Made by a program: the position numbers and the translations under genes
Assembly (NCBI GenBank): GCA_029261715.1
Contig: JAJDAT010000049.1
Coordinates: 310,001-374,000, forward strand
From: Nitrospinia bacterium
GTDB taxonomy: Bacteria; Nitrospinota; Nitrospinia; Nitrospinales; JAJDAT01
Length of the DNA stretch: 64,000 nucleotides
Direction: 5' to 3'
In this document: positions 16,682 to 25,712 of the stretch, one piece after another
Layout: every line of letters starts with the position of its first letter
Position numbering within the stretch: the first letter of the stretch is position 1
Notes under the pieces: generated by a model
Databases searched by the model: none
What the model saw: only the letters and a program-made list of their open reading frames with translations
What the model was told of the DNA's origin: nothing

Positions 16682-17734
16682 TTATTTTCCTTGCAAGGCG
16701 GGAGGCATTTGCCCAAGAGGTAAAATAGGCAAAACATTCCCTGTACTTGAGCCGACCACAAATTTTTTCATATTAGGAAGGATTTCTTCCATAGTTTCCA
16801 AATAAATCCTTTTCCGTGTAATATCTGGAGCTTTTTTATATTCTTCATATAACGCTAGAAAACCTTGAGTGTCACCTTGTGCTCTCTGGATTTTTTCCTC
16901 TTTGTAACCTTCCGCTTGTCGAACGATCTGCGCAGACTTACCACGAGTTTCAGGAATTACTGCTTTTCGATAACCCTGAGCCTGGTTGATCATGCGTTCT
17001 TTATCTTCTCTAGCGCTTACAACATCTTTAAAAGACGCGGCTACCTGAGTTGGAGGATGGACATCTTGTAACTGTGTCGTAACTATTTGAATGCCCGCTT
17101 TGTATTTATCTAATAAACTTTGTATTTGATCTTTCGCAAGAACTTGAATCTCACTTTTCCCCGTGGTTAGGGCTTCGTCAATATTCTTACTACCAACAAT
17201 GCCGCGAATAGCTGTTTCGGCAACGTTGCGAATCAGTTTTTGGCGAGTTTCAATATTAAAAAGGTATTCAACGGCATTGCGAATTTGGTATTGGACTACT
17301 AAATCAATATCGACAATGTTTTGATCGCCAGTTAACATCAAAGATTCAGCTGGGACGTCCCTAACTTTTTGAGGGGGACCAGAGCTAAGAATTCGAAAAC
17401 CAACTTCGATTCTTCTTACTTTTAAGACTTTAGGCGTATTAACGTGCTCAAAGGGGGATGGTAATTTAAAGTGTAAGCCTGGACCCGTTGAGCGAACATA
17501 TTTCCCAAAACGAGTGACAACTCCTTCTTCGTCTGGTTGAACGGTATAGAAGACTCCTGGAACAAGCCAAATTGCTAATAAAACCAACCCAGCCCCAAGA
17601 AACGTAGAGGGTTTTAGGTTCGGAATTTTAATCTGTGGAATTTCCATTTGTGGACCGCCCGAAGGGTTTTTTTTCGGGCCGCCTCCAGAACCTCCCGAAG
17701 GTCCTTTTGGATCGTGTAAATCATCCCAAGGCAT
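16682..17734 (-). CDS. hflK: HflK, SPFH-domain modulator of FtsH
   Basis: A 350-residue protein. The N-terminus (1-42) is Gly/Pro-rich and cytoplasmic, beginning MPWDD. A single membrane helix spans about 44-64, and the SPFH domain follows from QPDEEGVVTRFGKY. A coiled-coil region (about 250-310) and a Gly/Pro-rich tail end the protein. It pairs with HflC in the FtsH-regulating complex. hflK precedes hflC in the usual order. Confidence 0.94.
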   Translation of the reverse strand: MPWDDLHDPKGPSGGSGGGPKKNPSGGPQMEIPQIKIPNLKPSTFLGAGLVLLAIWLVPGVFYTVQPDEEGVVTRFGKYVRSTGPGLHFKLPSPFEHVNTPKVLKVRRIEVGFRILSSGPPQKVRDVPAESLMLTGDQNIVDIDLVVQYQIRNAVEYLFNIETRQKLIRNVAETAIRGIVGSKNIDEALTTGKSEIQVLAKDQIQSLLDKYKAGIQIVTTQLQDVHPPTQVAASFKDVVSAREDKERMINQAQGYRKAVIPETRGKSAQIVRQAEGYKEEKIQRAQGDTQGFLALYEEYKKAPDITRKRIYLETMEEILPNMKKFVVGSSTGNVLPILPLGQMPPALQGK

Positions 17735-17818
17735 AGTGCATTATCCTTAATTGTAGTGAGCTTGGTACGCTAACAAACCGGTAAAATATTGTCAAACTAT
17801 ATCTACGGGCGGTAATTT

Positions 17819-18739
17819 TCAATTGATATTTTTTTGTGAGTTAAGAATGGACTCCATTGTTCTTTCGGCTTCTTGATAGTCTAAACCTCTAAATTGAAAG
17901 CCCATGAAATAGGAGTGATCGATCAATGTTTCTTCTTCGTCCATACCCGCCTGGTCAACATCGTATAAATACTCATAAATGGGATTTTCAACGGAAGTAT
18001 AGAACAGTTCCAAATCTTTATCAGTTATCGGTTGACTCAATATTGTTTTAATCGAGTCCTCTTCAATGGAAAAACTATCTTTGACTGTATTCAAAGCGTC
18101 TTGTTTAGATGAACCTTGCTCTATTTCGCCTGCAAGAGCGCTTTCAATTGTTCGGTTTCTCCTAGAGAACAAATAATGTGTATATTGAGGCGGGCGACCT
18201 ATCATAAAATCGAGGTTGAAGAAATGGAGTGAAATCCAATCGTCAAAGTCGACCTCAACATCTTTTGAGACATTATAACTTTCAGCTTTTTCCGGAGAGT
18301 CTTTTAATAATTGATTGTATATTTTGCAAAACCGGTCAATGCAATCGTAAACAATTGCTTGATAGTATGCATTCATTCTGTACCAGTTATTTGTTGAGTT
18401 GTGACCATTAATTAGTTTACGCAACATCAACAAAATTTTATCTGAGTCGGCATATACAGAAGATAAAGGGAAAGCTGATGTCAGGTAAGCTTTGATTTCT
18501 TCTTCGTTCCCACTGTCTAGAGCCCTTTGAAGATGTATTTTACCGTGATCTAAAGAATGGTAAACCAACATTTCATGGTTTAGCTTTCTCTGATACTCCA
18601 TATATTCTTCTAGCTTAGGATCGTTGGACTCTTCTGGATGAGTATGGTCTGTCTTTGTTATATCTTTAGCGAAAGCGAGCATAATTAAATTGTAATGATT
18701 GAAAACCCATATTCTCTCTCGAATGGATTTTGATTTCAA
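17819..18739 (-). CDS. Unknown soluble protein, 306 residues
   Basis: I recognise no domain. The protein is acidic, mostly helical in character and rich in Tyr, Phe and His, with a conserved-looking YHSLDHGKIHLQRAL stretch and a NNWYRMNAYYQAI stretch. There is no signal peptide. The start is unsure: TTG 18739 gives the full length, while ATG at 18682 (residue 20) would give 287 residues; neither has a good ribosome site. It lies 84 bases upstream of hflK on the same strand but is probably a separate unit. A 23-base palindrome lies just upstream. Confidence 0.7.
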   Translation of the reverse strand: MKSKSIRERIWVFNHYNLIMLAFAKDITKTDHTHPEESNDPKLEEYMEYQRKLNHEMLVYHSLDHGKIHLQRALDSGNEEEIKAYLTSAFPLSSVYADSDKILLMLRKLINGHNSTNNWYRMNAYYQAIVYDCIDRFCKIYNQLLKDSPEKAESYNVSKDVEVDFDDWISLHFFNLDFMIGRPPQYTHYLFSRRNRTIESALAGEIEQGSSKQDALNTVKDSFSIEEDSIKTILSQPITDKDLELFYTSVENPIYEYLYDVDQAGMDEEETLIDHSYFMGFQFRGLDYQEAERTMESILNSQKNIN

Positions 18740-18755
18740 GCGTTTTTAAAATTGT

Positions 18756-18778
18756 CTTTAAACTTTAAAAGTTTAAAG
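18756..18778. repeat. 10-bp perfect palindrome upstream of an orphan gene
   Basis: CTTTAAACTT (18756-18765) and its exact complement (18769-18778) are separated by 3 bases, 17 bases before the TTG at 18739. The element is purely A/T-rich apart from four G/C pairs. It could be an operator or a leader hairpin. Confidence 0.5.
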
Positions 18779-19025
18779 CTTACTTAAATTAAAAAAATAA
18801 CTCTAATTACTGGTAATTGGAAAGGCTCCCTGAAAATAGGGAATAGTTTTTTAAAAGTTAAATTTTTTCAATATTAACCAAGTTTTTGTTAGTTATTTGA
18901 AAAAAATCAAAATACTCGGGCTTAATTTAAGCTAAAGAAGCAAAATGCAAGAACTGAGTTTCGAGGAAAAACATAACGCAGGGGAAAGCTTTCTTAACTC
19001 ACAAGATTAGCTTGCGCCAATTTAA

Positions 19026-19547
19026 TTATTTTTTTGATGGAGGGGATGTTGGTTCAGGTTTTATGAGCGGTCGAATGGATTGAGAGTAAAAACTTAAAAT
19101 AGACGCAGTTTGTTTTCTATAATTTGAAATAGCTATTTTAGTTTGAGGGTCTATATTTTCTAATTGATTGAGGTCTTTTTCGGCTTTAAGGAAAGATTTC
19201 TTTAAGCTCTCAAATTGAGTTTTCGTATTAACAATTTCGCGATTTTTTTGGTGGTTAGTAATTAGTTGTTCTAATTCTTTGCCTTGTTGCTGGAGAGAAT
19301 TGAATAGAGCGACTTCAATATTTCCAATATCTTGATTCAATTTACTTTGAAAACTCGAAAAGCTTTTTTCTAAACTTTCTAGCTGAACTTTTTGTAGAGT
19401 AGAGTTGGTATAAATGCCACCAACGAGTAAAAGTAAAATACCTGCATATAGAAGAATTTTTAACGATACGTATTCTTTTTTTCTTTCTTGAATTTCCTGG
19501 TCTAGTTTTTCGATTGATTTTTGAACTTCGGAAAAGTCGCTTTTCAT
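19026..19547 (-). CDS. Coiled-coil membrane protein of unknown function
   Basis: A 173-residue protein with a short charged N-terminal helix (1-26), one membrane segment (about 30-47, LLYAGILLLLVGGIY) and a long coiled coil rich in Gln, Lys, Glu and Leu (about 50-150). The C-terminal tail is proline-rich and basic. The topology suggests a single-pass protein with its coil outside the cytoplasm. It follows the prepilin peptidase gene by 86 bases on the same strand. No family is recognised. Confidence 0.75.
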   Translation of the reverse strand: MKSDFSEVQKSIEKLDQEIQERKKEYVSLKILLYAGILLLLVGGIYTNSTLQKVQLESLEKSFSSFQSKLNQDIGNIEVALFNSLQQQGKELEQLITNHQKNREIVNTKTQFESLKKSFLKAEKDLNQLENIDPQTKIAISNYRKQTASILSFYSQSIRPLIKPEPTSPPSKK

Positions 19548-19633
19548 ATTCTATAAAAAAATTAAGAAGGTTACGTAAGGTCTATTTTTTTAGTCTTGGC
19601 TTATAAAAAAGTGAAATCAAACTTCTAATCTAA

Positions 19634-20407
19634 TTATGTCATTGAGTTTAAATAAAGCCATATTATTTGGTCGCCAGAAAAAATTGCGATGAGAGTGGCT
19701 CCCGCTAAAAAAGGTCCGAATGGAACTTTACTTTTTCGTCCTTTTTTCCCCAGAAGAATTAGGGGTAAACCATAAATGGTGCCTAATAAGGAGCCAGAAA
19801 AAATAATTAATAAAGTATTTTTCCAAGCTAAAAGAGCTCCTACGGCTGCCATATATTTTATATCACCGCCTCCCATGCCTTTTCCACCGCTAAAAACCGC
19901 TATTAAATAGAAAAGACCTCCTCCTATGATAAAGCCAATGAGAGAGGGTAATAATCCATTCATGTATGAACCTGCGGCAAAGCCAAATAGTATCCCTGGA
20001 AGCGTGATGACATCTGGAATTATCTGATGTTTCCAATCAATGATTGTTATTACTACGAGAGTGGGAACAACTATTGAGAAAATCATGGTTTCCCAACTTA
20101 ACCCAAATTTTAAGTAAACCCCCGCTAAAAGGATTCCAGTTATTAACTCTACTATCGGATAAATAATCGAAATTCTAGAGCTGCAATTTCTGCATTTACC
20201 AAGAAGAGTCAAATAGCCTAGCAGAGGGACATTGTCTCTCCAGGCAATTGGATTTTGGCAAGCAACGCAATAAGATGAAGGGAAAACGATAGATTCTTCG
20301 CGTGGCAAACGATAAATGCAAACATTACAGAAACTGCCTACCGCCAATCCAAATATAAAAAAATAAGTCGTTAATAGCCAAGTAGGAAGGGAATTAATAA
20401 ATTCCAT
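19634..20407 (-). CDS. pilD: Type IV prepilin peptidase / methyltransferase
   Basis: A 257-residue polytopic membrane protein. The N-terminal cytoplasmic loop carries two zinc-type CxxC pairs (C47/C50 and C72/C75). The two catalytic aspartates of the peptidase are in IIDWKHQIIPD (D123) and GMGGGDIKYM (D181). It cleaves and N-methylates type IV pilin or type II secretion pseudopilin precursors. No pilin gene lies in this window, so its substrates must be encoded elsewhere. Confidence 0.93.
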   Translation of the reverse strand: MEFINSLPTWLLTTYFFIFGLAVGSFCNVCIYRLPREESIVFPSSYCVACQNPIAWRDNVPLLGYLTLLGKCRNCSSRISIIYPIVELITGILLAGVYLKFGLSWETMIFSIVVPTLVVITIIDWKHQIIPDVITLPGILFGFAAGSYMNGLLPSLIGFIIGGGLFYLIAVFSGGKGMGGGDIKYMAAVGALLAWKNTLLIIFSGSLLGTIYGLPLILLGKKGRKSKVPFGPFLAGATLIAIFSGDQIIWLYLNSMT

Positions 20408-20544
20408 TTTACGTAGCGAAAACTTTTTTTAGATTGATAGTTCTAGGCTTATTATTGATAAGGGTCATAAAAAATATCAAAAACTATGTTTTGAATATAA
20501 AGGTTAATTCAATTAAAAAATATAATAGATGAAACTATTGAGAT

Positions 20545-21036
20545 CTAAAATTTAGAATGTTGAATTCTATTCGGCAAACTTTTTATGACAGTTAAAACAA
20601 CGCTGTCGCAATATCCTTTTCGCTTCAGTTTGTGAATTAATTTTTTCTTAAACTTTTCTGGCTCTTGCGAACTCATTTGAGATAAAAATTTTTCGGCAAA
20701 TAGTTTGGCTAAATTTAATTCTTCGTTTTCTTTAAACAAGGCTATTAGCGCTTGAGAAGCATTTTCAGATGATATTCCTCTTCTGATTAATTCGTTTTCA
20801 ATTCTTAATTTACCTTCTTTTTTAAAGTTTTTACGATATTCAGCGTAGCTTAAGGCTAACTTTTTGTCATTTAAGTAGTCTAAGTTTTCTAAATATTCTA
20901 AGGTGTTTACTATCGCTGTTTTGTCGAAACATTTTTGTGTTAGATAGATTTCTATTTCTTTTACAGAGCGAGGTTTCCTCGCAAGATATTTTAAAGCTAG
21001 CTTTTTGCTTTTATTTAAATCTGAATCATTGTTCAT
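20545..21036 (-). CDS. recX: RecX, regulator of RecA
   Basis: A 163-residue basic protein with three repeated three-helix units as in RecX: AL(K/R)YLARKPRSVKEIEIYL at the start, DYLNDKKLALSYAEYR in the middle, and HKLKRKGY near the end. RecX binds inside the RecA filament groove and limits its activity. It lies 60 bases downstream of recA on the same strand, the classic position. Confidence 0.9.
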   Translation of the reverse strand: MNNDSDLNKSKKLALKYLARKPRSVKEIEIYLTQKCFDKTAIVNTLEYLENLDYLNDKKLALSYAEYRKNFKKEGKLRIENELIRRGISSENASQALIALFKENEELNLAKLFAEKFLSQMSSQEPEKFKKKLIHKLKRKGYCDSVVLTVIKSLPNRIQHSKF

Positions 21037-21096
21037 TGATACCAGATGTTTAAATAGATTTTTAAAACCAAAAGTCTAAATAAAGTAAGGAATAGT

Positions 21097-22188
21097 TTAA
21101 CTGTCCTTTTTACCTTTTTTCTTTGTTTCAGGAGCTTCCGATGGTTCCAATGGTTCCGGATGTTCCACTTCGGATACAGTACCATCATGGGATGGAATTG
21201 CTAATTTTTGACGAATAGCGATTTCTACTTCTTTGAGGACATCTTTGTTTTCTCTAAGGAAACTTTTAGCATTTTCCCTACCTTGGCCAATTCGTGTTTC
21301 TTTATATGAATACCAGGTACCGCTTTTTTTGATCAAATCGTGAGCTACTCCAAGGTCTAAGATGTCTCCCTCTTTTGAAATGCCTTTTCCATATAGGATA
21401 TCAAATTCACAATCTCTAAAAGGAGGAGCTACTTTATTTTTGACAACTTTAACTCGAGTGCGGTTTCCTATAACACTATCCCCATCTTTTAAAGCCGCAA
21501 TACGACGAATGTCTAACCGAACAGAACAATAAAACTTTAGAGCGTTTCCACCAGTTGTGGTTTCAGGGTTGCCAAACATGACGCCTATTTTCATTCTTAT
21601 TTGGTTAATAAAAATAAGTGAGCAGCGCGATTTACTAACAACTCCGGTTAATTTTCTCATTGCCTGAGACATTAATCTAGCTTGTAGGCCCATATGGGAG
21701 TCTCCCATATCGCCGTCTAATTCAGCTTTTGGAACTAAGGCGGCAACAGAATCTACTACCACTACATCTACAGCTCCGCTTCTCACTAAGACTTCGGCTA
21801 TTTCAAGAGTTTGTTCTCCTGTATCAGGTTGAGATAGCAACAGATCATCCAGATTGACTCCCAAGTTTTGCGCATAATGTGGATCTAATGCATGTTCGGC
21901 GTCGATAAAAGCTGCTACTCCTCCTGCTTTTTGGGCTTCGGCGATAACGTGAAGCGTAAGGCTGGTTTTTCCGGAGGATTCTGGACCAAAAATTTCGGTG
22001 ATTCTTCCTCGTGGAACTCCGCCAACACCTAGCGCTGAGTCTAAAGAAATAGACCCTGTAGAAATAACTTTAATTCCTCTTTGAGCTTCGGCTTGGCCTA
22101 ATTTCATTATAGAGCCTTTACCAAATTGTTTTTCAATTTGCATAAACGCCATTTCCAAAGCTTTATTTTTGTTGTCGTCCGACGCCAC
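21097..22188 (-). CDS. recA: RecA recombinase
   Basis: A 363-residue RecA. The Walker A motif GPESSGKTS is at 68-76, followed by the Walker B type [16 protein letters not shown] and the L1/L2 DNA loops ([19 protein letters not shown], and [20 protein letters not shown]). The C-terminus is short and ends in a Lys-rich tail. The start is GTG 22188, supported by AGGAGG at 22195-22200. It catalyses strand exchange and drives LexA self-cleavage. It lies between thpR and recX in one operon. Confidence 0.97.
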   Translation of the reverse strand: MASDDNKNKALEMAFMQIEKQFGKGSIMKLGQAEAQRGIKVISTGSISLDSALGVGGVPRGRITEIFGPESSGKTSLTLHVIAEAQKAGGVAAFIDAEHALDPHYAQNLGVNLDDLLLSQPDTGEQTLEIAEVLVRSGAVDVVVVDSVAALVPKAELDGDMGDSHMGLQARLMSQAMRKLTGVVSKSRCSLIFINQIRMKIGVMFGNPETTTGGNALKFYCSVRLDIRRIAALKDGDSVIGNRTRVKVVKNKVAPPFRDCEFDILYGKGISKEGDILDLGVAHDLIKKSGTWYSYKETRIGQGRENAKSFLRENKDVLKEVEIAIRQKLAIPSHDGTVSEVEHPEPLEPSEAPETKKKGKKDS

Positions 22189-22228
22189 CTTTAACCTCCT
22201 ATTTACGAGCTAAAATGCAAAATTAAGT

Positions 22229-22798
22229 TTAGTTTTTTAATGAACTACTAAAAAGTTTAGTGTATTCCGCGCCTTTGGGAGCTAATGAACTTTTAAAAAG
22301 TTTAATCTCCGAAATTTTAATTAAATGGTCTAGAGGAACGCTAAATTTTTCGATTTCTTTTTTCAATAGATTTTTATTACTGGGAGATCTAAGTCTTGCT
22401 AATGTGAGGTGAGGAGAAAATGGTTTCATATCTCTAGGAAAACCCACATTAGATAATTCCAATTCTAATCGCTTTTTAAGTTTTTTTAAAATTTCTTCCT
22501 TATTGTCCAAACCTATCGAAAGAATTTGAGGTCGATTCCAACTTGGAAAAATACCTAAATTGGAAAGTCTTAAGTTAAAAGAAGAGAATGCCAATGCTGT
22601 CTTGTTTATAGGATCAAATACTTTTGAAACTTGATTTGTTTCCACGTCACCTAGAAACTTCAAGGTTAAATGAATATTCTCCGGCTTAACCCAAGAGGCG
22701 TTTAAACTAAGTTGTTTAAATTGATCTTGCAGCTCTCTTAACTCTCTGGTCAATTTTTGATTGAAGCTAACAGCGATAAAAACCCGAATGGTTTCCAC
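22229..22798 (-). CDS. thpR: RNA 2',3'-cyclic phosphodiesterase (ThpR/LigT)
   Basis: A 189-residue 2H phosphoesterase. The two HxTx motifs are HLTLKFLG (H43) and HLTLARL (H130), preceded by the FIAVSF opening strand. The family hydrolyses 2',3'-cyclic phosphate ends of RNA, although physiological substrates are debated. It lies 40 bases upstream of recA on the same strand, a common neighbour in this part of the bacterial tree, so it probably heads the thpR-recA-recX transcript. Confidence 0.92.
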   Translation of the reverse strand: METIRVFIAVSFNQKLTRELRELQDQFKQLSLNASWVKPENIHLTLKFLGDVETNQVSKVFDPINKTALAFSSFNLRLSNLGIFPSWNRPQILSIGLDNKEEILKKLKKRLELELSNVGFPRDMKPFSPHLTLARLRSPSNKNLLKKEIEKFSVPLDHLIKISEIKLFKSSLAPKGAEYTKLFSSSLKN

Positions 22799-23185
22799 TT
22801 GAAAAACTAAAAAGGAACGTCGAAGTTCTTAAAATTAAGGAAGTTTTTAAAAATTTTCGTTTTTTTGAATTGGCTACTATCTTTTTCATTATTCGTTAAG
22901 AATAAAGTTTGGAACTTGAGAATCCTAAAAGTTCTCATCCAAGTTATAGCTTTCGAAATGCTAAATGGCAAGGGAATTATGGACCTATTTTCTACCTTAT
23001 TTGAATTAGAAAAAAAAGGGTTTTAAACATTAACATGAGAATTCAAAATTAATGGTATTTCAAGGTGTTATCTGCTATTTTCATAAAATAGAGAAATATG
23101 AATTCAAAAAAACAAAGCCATTTCCCTGTAAAAAACCTATTGCTGTTTTTTTATAAGTGTTTGTTGTCAATAAATTTGAGGATTG
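22799..23185. other. Divergent intergenic region between recA and che operons
   Basis: About 387 bases, strongly A/T-rich, with no gene. It should hold promoters for both the minus-strand thpR-recA-recX unit and the plus-strand chemosensory operon. Besides the candidate SOS box, a 7-bp inverted repeat (CTATTTT 23075-23081, AAAATAG 23085-23091) lies about 95 bases before cheB. I see no clear flagellar sigma-28 or sigma-54 promoter. Confidence 0.5.
22815..22828. promoter_or_regulatory. Candidate SOS (LexA-type) operator
   Basis: GAACGTCGAAGTTC is an imperfect palindrome (12 of 14 positions symmetric; half-sites GAAC and GTTC around a TCGA core), 16 bases upstream of thpR, which heads the recA operon. 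LexA operators of many phyla use GAAC/GTTC half-sites, but the spacing of six here differs from the four of the Bacillus box. The assignment is an inference from position and symmetry. Confidence 0.35.
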
Positions 23186-24208
23186 ATGTCTAGTTTAAAA
23201 GTTTTAATCGTAGAAGACAGTTTAATGGTTCAGGAAGTTTTAAAGGAAATACTTTCTTCCGATCCAGAAATTGAAGTGGTTGGAGTCGCTGGAAATGGTC
23301 AAGAAGGAATCCAAAAAGTCGAAAAATACAAGCCAGATATTATTACGCTTGATATCAATATGCCAATAATGAATGGTTTGGATGCCATTGAGGAAATAAT
23401 GGGAAGTCAGCCGCTTCCAATTTTAGTCGTTTCTAGCTCGGAAGACGCCAAAACGGCTTTTGACGCTTGTTCTAGGGGAGCGTTAGAGGTATTTCCTAAG
23501 AGTAAACTCGATGCCGCTAGGGCAGACGTTTTAATTCACAAAGTTAAATTATTATCCAAAATAAAAGTTATTCGTCGATTTAAGAAGAGAAACAGCAGAG
23601 TTGCAATTCCAGATTTCAATACGGCGCCAGCAACTGAATCGAAGTTTGAAAAAGTAGTGGCTATAGCTTGTTCCACCGGAGGACCAAAGGCTCTTTCGGT
23701 TATTTTATCTGAGTTAAGTCCTCAATACCCTTTCCCAATAGCAATTGCGCAACACATGGAAAATGGTTTTGGAGAGGGTTTTGCGGCTTGGTTAAACGAC
23801 ATCTCAACTAATCCTGTTTGTGAGGCTAAAGAAGGAGATTATTTGGCTTCTGGGAAAGTATATGTTTGTCCCCCTGAATCTAATATGCAAGTTGCAACAG
23901 ATGGGAGAATAAGTTTTCTTGGTGTCAATGAAATGAATTCTTTCAGGCCGTCTTGCGATATTTTATTAGCCTCTTTAGCGTATTCATTTCGAGAGAAAAG
24001 TGTTGGATTGATATTGTCAGGAATGGCAGATGATGGAGTAGCTGGAATTGAAAAGATTAAAACTAGCGGCGGGACAACCATTGCTCAGGATGAAGAAAGT
24101 AGCGTTGTTTTTGGTATGAATTCGCGGGCAATCAATGCGGGAGTTATCGAAAGAGTTTTGCCATTAAACGAAATCGCAATGTATCTCAATCAAATAGCAA
24201 AGAGATAG
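23186..24208 (+). CDS. cheB: CheB, chemoreceptor methylesterase / response regulator
   Basis: A 340-residue protein with an N-terminal receiver domain (phosphoacceptor D56 in TLDINMP) and a C-terminal methylesterase domain. The Ser-His-Asp triad is visible as S163 (ACSTGGPKAL), H190 (IAQHM) and D283 (SGMADDG). It removes methyl groups from, or deamidates, receptor glutamates to adapt the pathway. The TTG at 23183 is in frame, but ATG 23186 follows GAGGA and is the likelier start. It heads the operon, 3 bases before cheR. Confidence 0.95.
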   Translation: MSSLKVLIVEDSLMVQEVLKEILSSDPEIEVVGVAGNGQEGIQKVEKYKPDIITLDINMPIMNGLDAIEEIMGSQPLPILVVSSSEDAKTAFDACSRGALEVFPKSKLDAARADVLIHKVKLLSKIKVIRRFKKRNSRVAIPDFNTAPATESKFEKVVAIACSTGGPKALSVILSELSPQYPFPIAIAQHMENGFGEGFAAWLNDISTNPVCEAKEGDYLASGKVYVCPPESNMQVATDGRISFLGVNEMNSFRPSCDILLASLAYSFREKSVGLILSGMADDGVAGIEKIKTSGGTTIAQDEESSVVFGMNSRAINAGVIERVLPLNEIAMYLNQIAKR

Positions 24209-24211
24209 TTA

Positions 24212-25702
24212 ATGACTATTGAAACGATTAATCAGGGAATAGATGTTTTGCCTTTTAGGCAACTTTTGATTGATCGAATATCTACGGGGTACAAAGAAGA
24301 TACGTTGAATCAATTGCCTGCGGCAATAGTTCAGCGGATGGAATTGAATCAAATAATTAAACCGGCTGAATATTTTTTTCTTTTACAGAAAGACAACGCT
24401 GAATTTACAAAGTTAGTAAACTTGTTAACTGTAAATGAAACCTATTTTATGAGAGAACAGGGGCACTTTAATGTTCTAGTTAACCGTTTATTCCCGGAAT
24501 TTATCAAAAATAGAAAAGGTAACGAAAAGTTTAAAATATTGAGTGCAGGATGCTCTTCTGGGGAAGAGTTGTATTCCGCTTTGATTTCCTTAACTTTAAA
24601 GTTTGGCAAAGAAATATTAAAAACGATACATGCCGAGGGAGTTGATATTGACTCTGAAATATTAGAAAAAGCTAAAAAAGGAATTTATTATCAAAATTCT
24701 TTTAGGAATGTTGATACTTACTTTATCGACGCTTTTTTCTCAGAATATGAAGAGCAATATAAAATTAACGAAAATTTTTTAGATTCTGTTTTTTTTAGTC
24801 AAGTGAACCTTGCGGACTCAAGTTTCTCATTTGATTCAAAGTGGAACGTGATTTTCTACCGCAATGTTTCGATCTATTTCGTTCCAGAAATTAGAAAAGA
24901 AATATTTAATAATTTGGTAAATGCGTTGAAAGAACCAGGATATTTATTTACAGGGATTGTTGAAACAAGTCATCACAACTTTGGTATTTTGCCGTTAGAA
25001 GAAATAGACGATCATTATTTATTTAATAAGAAAAGTGAATTTTTTAATAAAAATAGTATACGGCCTGATAAATTTAAGAAAGCTAAGCGAGATTTACCCT
25101 ACAAAAAGAAGACTCAAAAATTATTTTCTGGTTCTCAGCAAGAAAAACTTAAGAAAGATAATTCAACAAGGAAAATAACAAAGGAAGATTCCTATGAGGA
25201 AGCTTTTCAAAAAGCTTTGGGATTAGCTAAAAGAGGACAAAGACAAAAAGCTTTAGAGAGTATTGAAAGTATTTTTACTAAATGGACTCCTAACGCCAAC
25301 GATTATTTGTTACGCGCTAATATTTTAGTTAGTTTAGAGAAGTTGGATCAAGCTTTAACTGATTGTTTGACTGCATTGGAAATTGAAGAATGGAATCGCC
25401 AGGCATATTTGCTTTTGGGTATTATTTCTCGTTTGAAAAAAAATATTCCGGAAGCGGTTAAGCGCTTTAAAGGAGCTATTTATATTGAATCGACCTGTTG
25501 GTTATCTCATTTTTATCTTGCCGAGATATTTATAGAAAATGAGAACTTTAGGGACGCAAAAAGAGAATATGGAATATCGCGAAAGCTGTTATTAGAATCG
25601 GGTAGCTCTGAATGTGGTTTGATGATATTTCCTCTTTCATTTAATCAGGAGCAGCTAGTCCATCATTGTGAACGCAAATTAGGCGAACTGGAAAAGCGCT
25701 AA
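24212..25702 (+). CDS. cheR: CheR methyltransferase with C-terminal TPR domain
   Basis: A 496-residue fusion. Residues about 20-270 are a CheR-type SAM-dependent glutamate methyltransferase: VNETYFMREQGHF, the SAM-binding SAGCSSGEELYS, and FYRNVSIYF in place of the common FCRNVLIYF. A basic linker (about 285-330) leads to three or so tetratricopeptide repeats (335-450). TPR-bearing CheR proteins are known from alternative chemosensory systems such as Frz and Pil-Chp. It methylates the receptor encoded at the end of the operon. Confidence 0.93.
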   Translation: MTIETINQGIDVLPFRQLLIDRISTGYKEDTLNQLPAAIVQRMELNQIIKPAEYFFLLQKDNAEFTKLVNLLTVNETYFMREQGHFNVLVNRLFPEFIKNRKGNEKFKILSAGCSSGEELYSALISLTLKFGKEILKTIHAEGVDIDSEILEKAKKGIYYQNSFRNVDTYFIDAFFSEYEEQYKINENFLDSVFFSQVNLADSSFSFDSKWNVIFYRNVSIYFVPEIRKEIFNNLVNALKEPGYLFTGIVETSHHNFGILPLEEIDDHYLFNKKSEFFNKNSIRPDKFKKAKRDLPYKKKTQKLFSGSQQEKLKKDNSTRKITKEDSYEEAFQKALGLAKRGQRQKALESIESIFTKWTPNANDYLLRANILVSLEKLDQALTDCLTALEIEEWNRQAYLLLGIISRLKKNIPEAVKRFKGAIYIESTCWLSHFYLAEIFIENENFRDAKREYGISRKLLLESGSSECGLMIFPLSFNQEQLVHHCERKLGELEKR

Positions 25703-25712
25703 AACTTTACCT

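Noticed and set aside
18827-18852. A terminator on the plus strand in the gap before the coiled-coil gene
   Set aside because: The 5-bp stem with a T6 run has no plus-strand gene upstream to end, and both flanking genes lie on the minus strand; it is likely chance in AT-rich DNA.
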